From positions 14,797,925 to 14,861,924 of the forward strand of contig OX235266.1 in NCBI GenBank assembly GCA_944472135.2: 64,000 nt of DNA, written 5' to 3'. A model generated the notes under the pieces. That model was not told the origin of the DNA, made no database searches, and saw only the letters and a list, made by a program, of their open reading frames with translations. Positions 11,500-24,100 of this stretch are shown here, one piece after another. The DNA comes from Trichobilharzia regenti (lineage: Eukaryota; Platyhelminthes; Trematoda; Strigeidida; Schistosomatidae). Position 1 is the first letter of the stretch. Every line of letters starts with the position of its first letter. The position numbers and the translations under genes are program-made.

Positions 11500-11690
11500 G
11501 GTCACAAGCAGTACAGAATAACCTTCAACAAGAAAACAACCAATCAAAAGACATTGCTTCTCTGCTAACAATAACGCTAATAATAATGTACACAAAAATC
11601 TCTTGATTCTCTCAATAAGTGATCTGTTGCCTGGCCCTTGTCTGCTGTCATTTCATTTAGTGTCGCTGCCTGCCGACAAATAGAAAACCT
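11500..11690 (+). repeat. LTR-like dispersed repeat
   Basis: Shares the order 'gaaaacaaccaatcaaaag ... ctaacaataacgctaataataatgtac ... gatctgttgcctggcccttgtc' (shown in pieces) with 44818-44975 (+) and 60258-60514 (-). The recurrent, compact, non-coding nature and clean boundaries at 60258-60514 suggest a long terminal repeat of an unassigned retrotransposon. Confidence 0.45.
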
Positions 11691-11735
11691 ATACCCTTTA
11701 GTGTTTGAAGGAGACATATAGATCTTTTGGTAGGA

Positions 11736-11959
11736 CTTTGAGGCTGTTGCACAGCTGGGTGGCGTTCAAGATCTGTCAGCGATCAAGCTGTTACTTGGAA
11801 CTCTGCTGGGAGATTGGGCAAAGGCGGCATATGAAAGTGTTAGGCGAAACACCGATGAATACGTACCAGCGTCAGGCAAACAGCTTCCAAAGTCGGAAAG
11901 ACCACATATGGTCTTTCACTGTGAGACAATGTTACGTAGATACGATCACAAATGTAAGT
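11736..11959 (+). pseudogene. Unassigned protein-like frame after the LTR-like repeat
   Basis: The frame DFEAVAQLGGVQDLSAIKLL... runs for 74 codons to a TAA stop. Its position directly after the LTR-like repeat would suit a gag remnant, but no gag or zinc-knuckle motif is visible. A 'gtaagt' at the end could instead be a splice donor of an upstream exon. I cannot decide between these. Confidence 0.25.
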
Positions 11960-12284
11960 AAAGAGAAACAGGTGAAAGTCAACGAGCACCGGAATTCCAG
12001 GCAGCAAGACAAACGAACAAACTAATGGCTTAAATACCTTTTTGTTCTCTCACGCTTTTGTCAATCAGACCAATATACATGTGTTCCTTTCATTTTTTCT
12101 TCATTTTCTATTTTTTAGAATTTTTATCTAAATCAAAAAGTGGACAGCTAATCACACCTGAGAATAAAATCGTATATCTTTATGTATAATGATGTGTAGA
12201 TCAACTATCTAAACCCTCTGTTAGCTTATTTCGAGGAGTATTGATTACAACAAATTATCTATCAACTTATTGAATATATATACA
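11960..12284. promoter_or_regulatory. Sequence upstream of the SNF5 start codon
   Basis: About 325 nt of AT-rich DNA in front of the first SNF5 codon. It must hold the 5' UTR and perhaps the promoter. No convincing TATA box, initiator or spliced-leader acceptor stands out. Confidence 0.3.
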
Positions 12285-12368
12285 ATGGAAACAGCCTTTC
12301 GTTACGGAGAAAAACCTATTGAATTTCAGCTGGAACCTGATGGCGAATACTTCTATTTGGCATCTGAG
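12285..12368 (+). CDS. SMARCB1: SNF5 exon 1
   Basis: Encodes [20 protein letters not shown] and on to ASE (28 residues). It matches the SNF5 N-terminus (GQKPVKFQLEDDGEFY in human). Donor gtaagt follows; phase 0. An upstream in-frame extension exists only through a TTG and is not needed. Confidence 0.93.
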
Positions 12369-15201
12369 GTAAGTTACACCGGTTTACCTTCGAAACAGCC
12401 TTTTGTGGAATGGTTCATTAAAAGCTCGTATTTTCATGTACAGCTAACTAGCTAGCTTTTGGTTACACAATCTGTAGAGTCTAGGACGTCTTGAGTATTT
12501 CTTTCAGGTCAGGTAGAGATTTGGTAAAGATATATACTAGTTCTTATTGTGTTTAAACTACGTACTTGAAGACACGTGTAATCATTCGAAGAGATCCAGA
12601 GTTTACTATTTACTTAGTATTATTCCCTTCAACAGTACATTTCGACTTCATCCTGTTTTCTGTAGTCCTCTTTTTAACTGGCTCCATGACTCACCGTAGA
12701 CTGTCATATCCTCTTCACATAACCTCCTCCTCCAAGTCACCCTCCTAGTAGTACCCGATCCATCGTTTCCCATTTGGGTTCCACTCAAAGGTCTGGCTCA
12801 CGATATCAACGGTCTCCTCAACATGTGTCTAATCCATCACCATTTCCAAGGCGTACTAAACTTGAAATCAACCAAATTCCTTGTGAGCAACTCTTGAAAG
12901 CTAGTCTACTGCTTGTTAGTGACTGACTGTAGGATGAAATTCCTGAAATTCTAATGACATTTCGTGACTAGTGCGGTGTAATGACGCTTACGCGCCGATG
13001 ACGTCGGTCTGTAGTGGTTACGTTGTATATCGCAAGTTGGCGGCAGAAGTTAAAATTCATGGATCATTGAATCCTGTTCCAGTGACTGAAATGGTTAGCG
13101 GGCTTGCCACACGTTATTTGAAGCTGGCTTCTTGGTTCTATTCCTTGTGAATGGGGTTTCTATCCACTAAAGATGAAACAGCTGTCCAATAATCCTTGGT
13201 TTTCAAGAGTTCGCTAACTGCCCAGTTCATGATCTAGTTTGAAACCAGACAGATCTTTGCAAAACAACACATGTGAAAGTTCATTTATGATTATCCATAT
13301 GTGAAGCGTGTAATGAAATGTCGTAGAACATGTCGGTAAATATCTCTACCATATTATATTCAGAGTGCGTTAGTGGGACAGCGATAGAATGCTTGTCAAC
13401 CACGCCTCATGTGATCCGAGGTTCGATTCCCGCCCGGCCGACGCACTCCTTAACCTTGCTAAGCCAGTAGTAATAAGACTGGTAAGAAGGGAAGGTTGGA
13501 CGCGAGGCGTCTAGCAACCCATCTATCCCGTAAAATTAATTAAACACCACTGCTGCCGGAACTCCAAAGCTCTAGCTTGAAGGTGCCCTATATTCCAGCT
13601 GGGAACGTAAAGGAATAAAAAAAAAGTCATTTATATTCAAAATGTTATATAAAATACCCTCATGAGTATCAGCACTTTCATTCGTGTATAAAATCATTAA
13701 AAAAAAGAGGAAACATGAAAACAATGTTTCTTAATTATCACAAAAGTTATGATGATGATGATGTTTACCTTATTTCCGCTGTGTTTTGTGTTTTAAGGTG
13801 GGCCGATATCTTCGATTATTCCGTAAAGAATTATTCAAGAAGTATCCAAATTTATGGAAACGTTTAGTTACACCGGAAGAAAAAGGAAAGTTAATTCAAA
13901 TGGGTATGTACCTTTTTAAAGTTTTTTTGCTTTTTTCTTACAAATTAGCAAAAGCATTCATTCAGACATCTTTAAAACAAAAATAATCGAGCAAAGAAGA
14001 ATATCCGCCTTTCGATAAATTCCTCCTCTTCTGGCTCTACAATTAGATATATCTATATGTTTATACACATAGAATATTCTAGAATAGTAGTCAATAACAA
14101 TATTAGTGTGTTTTTAAATAATATCGATTTGTTTAGTAAGATCACATTGGAATTGCCACAGTTCATTAAAGATGCATAAATTATAATAAAAATAATAAAG
14201 ATATAGTAGCATATAGAATATAAACTAAAATTAGGAAAATTCCACAAAAATTCATGATCATTCAAACCTAGATGGCCAATGGGGTAAGGATAATGTCTGA
14301 ACTAACTTCTTTTGGATACACAAATTAGGCTTGTTAATATGGATCCCGACAGCCAGCCTTAGCAATATTTAGTAGTCAAACTCTTAAGGGAAAATTGAGA
14401 TTCGTAGGTATGCGGTATGCCTCTTTCATGTGTATGTACCAATTTAACTGCTCCTGTGAAGTGAGCCAGTCAGTTGCATAGACCGTACAATTAGGCGTGT
14501 TTCTTGTCAAATTTTCGAACATCACCCTGTACGGTTGGTTAAGTAAAGGACAAAAAAAAATCTATTCGCATAGCGCTATTCTATCTCATCTTGTGGATAC
14601 AGAACACAAGATTGACGTTGTTACGGAGGTGACTGAGTCTTAGAACGATGAGTGATGCTTGAATCTTGAAAAGACGAATGAACCAAGAATTTAGGCTTTA
14701 TTCATTTTACAATGAAGCCGGAATGGCTTAAACGTATAAAGGGAAAAAAGAGTGTTAATAGCGGTAGAGATATGAATATGATTAGATACGTATTATAAGA
14801 AAAGTTCACAACAGGCGTTAACCAGGCTTTCAGAGTCATTTACGCATACCAGCCAACAAATCTCAATTTCGCCTTAAGAGTTCGACTACTAAATATTGCT
14901 GAGGCTGGCTGTTGGGATCCACATCGAGAAGCCTAATTTATGTATCCAAAAGAAGGTGTTGATTCAGACATTGTCATTACCTTGGCCATCTAGGTTTGAA
15001 TGATCCTCAATTTGTTGTGGAATTTTCCTAATTTTAGTTGATATTGTATATGCTACTATATCTTTATTATTATTATTATTATTACTATTATTATTATTAT
15101 TTAAGCATCTTTAATGAACTGTAATTCCATCGTGATCTTACTTTAAAAATCAAAATTATTTAAAAACACACTAATATTGTTATTGACTACTATTCTAGAA
15201 T

Positions 15202-15241
<40 letters not shown>

Positions 15242-18145
15242 TGTAGAGCCAGAAGAGCAAATTATGGGAAAGGATATTCTTTGCTCAATTATTTTTTTTT
15301 TCAAAAATCACTTTTAAATACTTTAAAGTTATGATATTCGACTGACTAACTAATTAATTACTGTTTTCAAGTGTTAATTTGCAGGAATCTAATTGACTTC
15401 AGGTTTTGATCACGAACTAAACCTCAGTTCGAAACGCACTTGAAACTAGGGTGAACTTGGAGACAATAGGTGACATGGCTCAAAATCGTTGTCAATGGCT
15501 AGCGCAGATATAGTATGCAGTCTCTGTAATCTTTCGTATTCCTTTCTACCATTACCCATTCTGTTTCGCTCTTATACCTATCAAACTCTATTGATTCTCC
15601 TCACTCATCTTCTTGTCTACCTTTGTGTGCTATTTGACACGTGGCAACTCGAACTGCTGCACCTCAGTGCCAAGTTCTATGTTGAATCCAGACAGACAGA
15701 CTGGGAGTACTAGACAGCCGTTTAGTCCTTGCTTAAGACTCTTATCTAGTATTCACCCATGACTTCACACTCTCTAGGAATAGAACCCGTGGGACCTTCT
15801 GGTTACGAGGCGACCATTTTTTATTATTTCATGGGGGCGTACTGTCAAAGAGTCCTAAGCAACGGCGAAACAACTGTTCAGTATTCCCTGATGGTCCTCT
15901 AACTGAAATCAGCCTTAGTAAAGTGCCTCTTTAGTAGAAACCACCAACGAAGGTGCACCGAGGAACAAAGAAAGTTGACTAAAACTCTGGTTGATAATAA
16001 TTATCCAAACAACACCAAGACACACTGTCCAACTCACCGCTAAGAAAGACGTGTATATCAAGCTACCCTATATAGGTGATCATAGCAGCTTGGCAATTCA
16101 ACAAAGGCTGAACAGTGCTGTTAAAAAAAACTTTTTATGCAGCTAATATCCTAATTATTTGGAATCTGAAGCTGATGTATCCATCTAGCCCCTTAGAACA
16201 TGCGAAAAATGATGTCGCATCTCGCTGTATTTACCAATTTAAATGTATGTGTGGCCACACCCACATATGGAGGACTCATCAATCTCTGCAAGTAACGGCT
16301 GGCTTCAGAACATATTCCTAAATGGCTTCAGAAGGAAATAGAATCCCCAGAAGCCATTAATGGTGAGAATAGGAGATCTAATTCCTCTATTGTGTTACCT
16401 ATTATATAGAGAGAACATAAAACTGATGTTCACACACACTTTTTAAACCTATCTATAAAACGTGTTTGGGGGAGGGTGTATCCTAAAGTTTGTGGAAGCC
16501 CTAGCTGGCAATTAGAAAGTTTAAACTAGTTCTATGCGTTCAAAACAACAATTCGTCATCACACTAAACCACCTTCTTTGGTAAACTTTGTTTTAATACC
16601 AGGGCAGATGTGCTGTTACTTTCCTGTTTTGGTTTAGTAATCGTCATTGTTATTTTCACCTTCAACATGTCCTTTCAACTTGACCTAAGTAGTCTATTTT
16701 CTCACCCCTCAACCTATAGTAGCCATAGCAGAGTTATCACTACAAATAAAAATAAAAACATTAACAGTTATCCGATGTCACCGGGATAGATAACTATCCT
16801 AGGTTTAGTTTGAAGGACATGAAAGGGAGACGGATTGAACAAACCTCTTCTGTACATAGAGATTGTTTTGGAAGATTTTCATGGCAGTCGAAGTTGTACA
16901 AACTTAGGAAATTAAAGTGGCATCTTGTAAAAGAATTGTTAAGGTCGAATCTCTGTCAATCTTGTGTCCTGTATCTACAAGGTGTCGCAATATGGAATTC
17001 CTCCTTTACTTAACCACGGCGGAAAATACTCAAGAAGGCAGCGGTGGGCTTTCCGAGTAGGTCTACTTACGTAACTGTCTCCTCCACAAGAACAATTAAA
17101 TGTATAAATGCACATTGATGAGGTGGTGGTCAGACTGGGTAGCTTATCCTTCACCTGCACTGGAATTATACAACAAGTGGTGAATTTTAAGCATAGTGTT
17201 GCAGGGCAAAGGATGTTTTAGCTATTATTTTTCAGAGTTTCTATGCCAGTAATTCAGTAGCTGCAGTATAGCCATACACGTATGTTTCTTCTGCACCCCC
17301 GACAGATAGCTGCTACTTTGACGTGGTGGTCGGGATTGCACATCGCGATGACCCAACAAGCTACACTGGCTGGAACCAATATTCCTGCAGGTCCTACCTA
17401 CCATGCCAGGAAGGTTGTTAGGATAGCGATTAGACTAAAAGCAGTTATCGGCATCGTGTAAGAATCTTTTTTATACTATGCTGGGGGTCTGAGGGCGAAG
17501 TCGTACTTCTGGGAAACAGGGGTGTAGCAGCAGTGAGGTGTTTCCTTCAGATGACCAACATGCCAGCCAGCTATGCTGTTTTTCCACTCTGTAGAGAGGG
17601 GGTTAGAAAAGGTCGACCCCAAAAATTGTACATCTCGACTTACCCAACCTACAGTGGGCCGTAACAGGCGGTAAGTTTACTAATACGCAACCAATCCCAG
17701 AAACCAATTCATACAAGCCGTGTGTGACCGACCTCAAGCAATTGTCTCCTGGGCTCTGTGGTCACGCAACACTCTTTATGTTTCAGGTATCCGAAGAATC
17801 AATCAACTTCCATGGTGTGGGCAGCCGGGAAGTAACAACCGCCCACACACTTCCGAAAGCTTCTTCTGCACAGCTTGTGTGTATTTCCCTCTGTCTATTC
17901 CAAACATAGAGATTACCACATTTTTTTCTCGGTATTCGTTCTCCTTATTTCATCGTCAAGAGTGTTAGTTTGTGCAGATTATCGTGTAGCATGAAACACT
18001 AGGGTACTGATGAAATTTCGTTTGCATGCGCAAGAGAAATAAACGACGTGAAATGGGTGTATTATGAAGCCTGAGGAGAATCTACCGAAAATAGGTATTT
18101 ACTTAAGTCCTGTTCTATAATTATCATAATGGGAATATTTAGATT

Positions 18146-18186
<41 letters not shown>

Positions 18187-21100
18187 TGTCTTGCATCATA
18201 ACATTGTCTCTAGCTTAGACAAGGGGGCTAAATTTGTTCCCCGCACCTTCCTAGATTACACATCTGCTTTCGACTCAGTACCTAGGGACATTTTGTTAAA
18301 CAATCTTGCTGAAACTCAAACTGACTGTTGGGTTGTCAAATGGCTGCATTCTTATTTCTCAGGAAGAAAGCAGTACACTGGATGTTAGGGAAAGTCGTCC
18401 GATTCATTGCGTACTGAGGCTGGTGTCCCTTAAGGCGCCGTCCTTTCTCCTTTTCTGTTTTCTTTCTTCTGGCATGAAATGCCTCACTCTGATGATGAAA
18501 TGAACTTTGTTAAGTATGCAGATGATCTTACTGTTTCAATGTCTGTTAACTCCCGGCTAGAGTGTACTAAGATGAATAACTTTCTATCAAGAGTTAGCAG
18601 ATCGTCTTAAACTGAATCCTTCCAAATATCAGACTGTCAGTTTCAGTTTCCAATGTCAAAGAAAGTTAAATGAAGCTGTTGATTTCTATGACCGTTGCAA
18701 AATTGATGATAGTGATATAGAAATCAAGTCTGAAGTTAAGTATCTTAGAGTAATTCTTTCTACTGACCTATCTTGGTCTTCCCATGTCTTAGCTATTTCT
18801 AAAAAAGTATTTCGTCTGACTTTTTACATTAAGAAGTTGAGGCACTCAGGCGTAACTCAACCCCTCCTCTCACAGTTTGTCAACTTGTGCATCTTACCTA
18901 TTCTTCTTTACTGTTCACCCTTATTCTTTCCTGGATTGCTTAAAAAAGACTATGTCATACTTCGTAGAACTCTGAAGACTGTCAGTCAGTAGGGCGAATG
19001 GTATCCCCCTTTGGGCCATATCGTTGACATCGTCATTATTGATAGGCATTTGATCTCACGCAACAAATTTGCTAAAGGAATTTTTCCAGACTGTGAGCAT
19101 CCATTTTACTCACAGCTCGAACCTTGTGTCTCCTCAGGTAAAACAAGAAGTCTTTTCAGAAGACTTTATTCACGTACATCTAAGTACAAAAATTCCACGA
19201 TAGCATATTTGCCGGCACATCTTTTATGTGATGAAAAGAGTATCAGGGACAAACGAACTAACTAACCTTCTTTGCACTACTAAATAAACCATTTCCTGCA
19301 CCCTTATAACAACAACAACCTTTATTGTTATTGTATTTCTTATATTTATAATCCTCTCAATTTTTTTTCTTAAGTGTGAACATCATTTAAGCTGTGTTAT
19401 AACTGTTAATTTCGCCTTTCCCCTCACCATACTATATCAACAGAACATTAAATTCAATACTCTATAGTAACATGCTAAAATTTTCAAACTGAGTCGACAG
19501 TACTGTTTGAAACAAACTCACTGATATTATTATTATTATTATATTCAATATTCTCAATTCGTGCTTCGAATATTTTTGACTTTATATCGTAAACGTGGAC
19601 AAATTCCTCTGGTTGCTTTTGTTTTAATTTTATTTACACTTTAAGTAAATCAGATGCAAGGTGTTGTGACAAATGCTGAGAATTCCATCCTGTATTATAA
19701 GTACTGTTTTTGGAATAAAGTGGATTTATTATATATATATGACTTCATTTAATCATTCTACTGCTAAACGATAGATCTTTAGGTACGAACGTTTTACTGA
19801 CTTGAGTGACTTTGGACAGAAGTGCAGCAGTTCAACTAACCGACCACACTTCATGTAATAGTAGACAAACGAGAGAAAAACAGGGAGATTCAAAAGACTT
19901 ACAATAAAAAAGAAATTTGCAGGAGAAAGAGTAGGTATATGGAAAAAGAGAAAAAGACATGAAGATTTCAATAGACGTAGAAGAGATTACACGTAGAGTG
20001 AATGGGCATTTGCGCCATCATTAAGAACGATTTTGAGGTATATCGCTGACAACAGTCTCTAACTTTTTGGTTCTTAGCATTCCTTGTGACCTCGACCAAA
20101 GATTGTTTACACCTCCAAACGTGAATGGCTCAAAGCAACATTCAAAGACTCAGAGTGACGGCTGGCGAACCCCTTAAGACAACCACCTACTTTGATTTGG
20201 GTTTATCCGGGCTGGGAAGTATTCAAGGCTTGACAGAAACTAAGATTTTGTGTGGCGCATTTCTTGGTGCTCATAATGTGTAAGGCAAGTTTGTGTCTTA
20301 ATTAAATAAACGTCCAATTATAACAAGACGTGAACAAGATGGAACACTAAAAAGAGCCATCTACTGTCACAATTGGGTACCCTTATACACAAAACGGAAC
20401 CTGATTCTTTCACTGAGCCGCAGCATTTGCAGCCCTGATAACTATGGAAAAGGAGCTAAACACTGTAAAATGAATCCTCCTCAAAAATTGCTACCCAGAA
20501 CGTTTTATCATAAAATCCATGAGACCTAAAACACCGAAACCGCCCACACTTTCTGCTTCCAAATAACTTCTCTACCTGAATCTATAATTCAATGGAGACT
20601 CAGTCGCAGAAATAAGGAGAAACAGCCTGTCCCTCTCACTTAAGAAAAGCTTCTTCGCCTCTGAATTCCGACTAACCTTCTCTACGAAACTAATGATTCA
20701 CATGGTCTCATTAATGTGCATCTACCAATTCACATGCTTGTGTGGAGCTAGGTATGTTGCCCGTAGCCAGAGTTTGCTATGCAAACGTATCATCGAACAC
20801 TTACCCATTGTCATGGCTTTATAAAGGAGAAAAAAGGTTCCCCTGAAGCTCTATTCTGGAGCATCTGATCGAATCTGGATACCAAGCAAACCCACAAAAT
20901 AACTTCAAAGTCATCTGCAGAATAATTGGGAATCTTGCTAAAGGAAGGGTACAAATCAAACTTCTTCAAACCGCAGAAACAATGGCAATTCACATTTTAA
21001 AACCTGGACTCTGCGATTGTACCATCAAGTGACATCACACGCCAGGCCATTGCTCGAGTGAAACCCAAATGGAAACTGGCGAGTTGGTCGTCAGTGTGAG

Positions 21101-24100
21101 GAGGATGACATGGAGGAGGTCATGTGAAAATAAGATCCAGATTTTCAACTCCAATGTGAAGTCAGTGCCACTTACTATATAGATCAGAGACTTGGCGTCA
21201 CGCCGCGTCACGAAGGGCACATGGAATAAACTACAGACTTTCATCAACAGGTAGCTGTCTTCGTTCAATACTATTCAAGATCAGATGGCCGGTCGGAAAA
21301 GATCAGCAACAGGGATTTCTGGGAGCGACCCAACCCGGCAGGAACCAATTGTGCGACAAATATGCAGGAGGAAATGGAGGTGAATCGGTCGTAGGCTGTA
21401 AAAACAAACCATCAAGTGAGTGACATCACACGCCAAGCCATTGCTGGAGTCTGTCTGTCTGTCTGTTTTCGACATAGAACTTTGCACAAATGTGCGGAAG
21501 TTCAAGTCGCCACACTCCGTGTAGCACGCGAAGCAAGAGAAGAAAGCACAAGAAAAGCATAATCGAAACAGTGACCAGAGGTGTGAGACAAAGGAGTAAT
21601 AAAGAAAAACAAAACAGTTTCATTGGAGATCATAAGTCACAAGGAGTGGATGCATCTGCGCCACTGAGAACGATTTTGAGCCATGTCACCAATTGTTTCC
21701 AACCATAGATTTTTACCGTCCCGAGGACCCCAACCAGTCAGGAAGTCTACACCTTCCTACGTGGCTTAGACCAACTGTTGTGGATTTCATTGACTGGTGA
21801 GGCCAAGTTTTTGTTTGACCGCCGCTAGCTTTTTTCCAGCCTGACCCTATATCCGCTAACATTGCTCGTCGAGGGAGGCGATGGCTTGGCATACGTAACA
21901 CATGTCCTAACCATCTCAGTCTTTGTAGCTTCACGACTTCGTCGATTGATTTCACCTGTTTACCTAGAACTCGACGCCTAACCTCAATGTTGCTCACCTT
22001 ATTATGCCACTTTACACGGGAAATAGAGCGCAGTGGGAACCCAATGGAATGGGAAGCGGCGAGTTGGTCGTCAGTGTGAGGGTGACATAGAGGAGGTGAT
22101 GTGAAGAGGAGATGAAAGCATGTAGGCAGACGTAGAGCCAGGTGAAGACGTTGGCAGAAGACTGAACGCAATGGAGATGTGCGGCTGAAGCCCTATGTTG
22201 CTCTGGGAATTAAAGGATACGATAATAATAATAATAATAGTAAATACGATTGTACAGCTTTAGAATGATATCGCCGAAAGTAAGAGAGTAACTCTTCGCT
22301 GAACACCTTTTCTGTTTTATTTTAACTTGCTTAAATAATAATTGTGTGTTTTTTAAAATAAAACTATAGGTCTAGCAACGCCTATCACCGCTTCAAATGC
22401 TATGCTATTACGTACTTATGAAGTTAATGAAATCATCTGTGAACAAGATCGTTTATCTGAATTAAAAAATAATCTAGTCATTAGAGATTATTCATCAGCT
22501 TCAAGTACTACTACTACTAATAATAATTCAAGTGTGAATGCTTCCACAGGTCTACGTAGTTTTTCATCAGTTGGAAGTGCTAAAGGCAGTCTTTCTTTTG
22601 GTGGTGGTAGTGCAGGTGGTGGTGGTGGTGGTCGTACAAGTCTTGGTTCTTCAAGTGGGAATCTAGGCTCAGGGAATAGTCTGTCTGGTGCTGGGAATAT
22701 TACGACTACTACTACTGGAGTTATCGATCATACAATTGGTACAGGTGGTGGGGGTGGTGCTGGGGGCGGTAGCTTTAAATCAAAACGTGACAGCAGTAGA
22801 TGGCTTGGTGTTAGTTCAACACCGAATACATCATTCCACTTGGACTCAGTGCCTTGTCCAACTCCTATTAGCCGGTTACGAACAGGTGAGTTAAAAATTC
22901 GTGTGGTTTTTTGTTTTGTTTTATCGTTACACTTATTTATTTATTTGCTGTGTTGTGTTGTCATTATCCCGAAAGAGAGAGAGAAGAGATTGGTTTCCAC
23001 TGTGGTCAGAGCTCTTTTTGGATGCTTTTGGTGGCCAATCACTACTGCCTCAGTGTGCTTGTAGTTGTCGTCGCCTGGGTAACTGTGGGTTTATTATTGG
23101 CTCTCCAGTCCACATTCATTCCATTTGACCTCACAGATTCTTAGTACTTCTATGCCATATCTTCTTGTTTCTTTTATAATCTGAGCAACCGTTCCCAACT
23201 TCGTACGTCGTACGAATATATTCCATGTCCCCATGCGCATTTTCTTTTTCATCAAAAAAGGAAGGCACATTGGCTGGCTGATTGGCTTCCCGAAGGCTTT
23301 CCTCAGTCGGCGTGACTCCTCTACTTCCACTCCAGCAAGGAATGAGTGTATTTTTTATTACTTTTCATTTGTTTTGAAGTTCCTGTAGTGATTAGGTTGA
23401 TTTTCTGGGGGGGGGGGCTTAGAGTTACTAACTCCAACCTCCCCTCTTTTTGCCGGCTTAGAACGGGCCAGCGAACTAGTAGACTAGAGTGTATTCGCTC
23501 GATCCCAAAGATCAGGTGACTGGCCAGAAAGGAAATAAGAAATTTGCGTCGGTGGCACAGTGGTTAAGACTCTCGCCGACCGTGCACATAGTCCAGGGTT
23601 CGATCCCCCTGCCGACCCACACCTGATATCTGTGGTCGGCCTGCAAAATTTGGGCTACCGATATCACATGCTGAAAATGTCATACTTGTACCAAAAATAC
23701 GGTGTGGCATCAAGCTGTAATCAAAATAAAATTTAAAAAGAATAAACTACAAGGAACTCCGACAAGCGACAAAACAAGGAATGGGTTGAACACACACTGA
23801 GAAGACCATTGAGTGATATCACACGCTAGCCAGGCTCTCGAATGGAACCTGAATGGGATATGGAGAGCTGGGAGTCACTACGAGGTTGGCATGGAGGAGG
23901 TCGTGTTAAGAGAAGATGAGATCTAGTGGGCAATCGTGGAGCCTAAACTATTGCTCATAATCATATCAAGTTACTCACTCAAGTTTTGTTTCTTCATTTA
24001 TATACATATGTGGAATCGATTAGACATCTGAATAAAAATCAATATGGGATAATGTACATTCGGAAATAATAATATGAGTGTTATTGATCAATTACAGTTA

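Noticed and set aside
13395..13445. tRNA-gene-like sequences with A and B boxes (also at 9520, 23560, 36440, 39620, 43070, 46290)
   Set aside because: They recur many times with long non-tRNA 3' bodies, and I could not fold a complete cloverleaf. They are SINE heads, not tRNA genes.
18150..18185. TA tract (and AT tract at 15208-15238) as regulatory or origin sequence
   Set aside because: Simple microsatellites with no supporting context.
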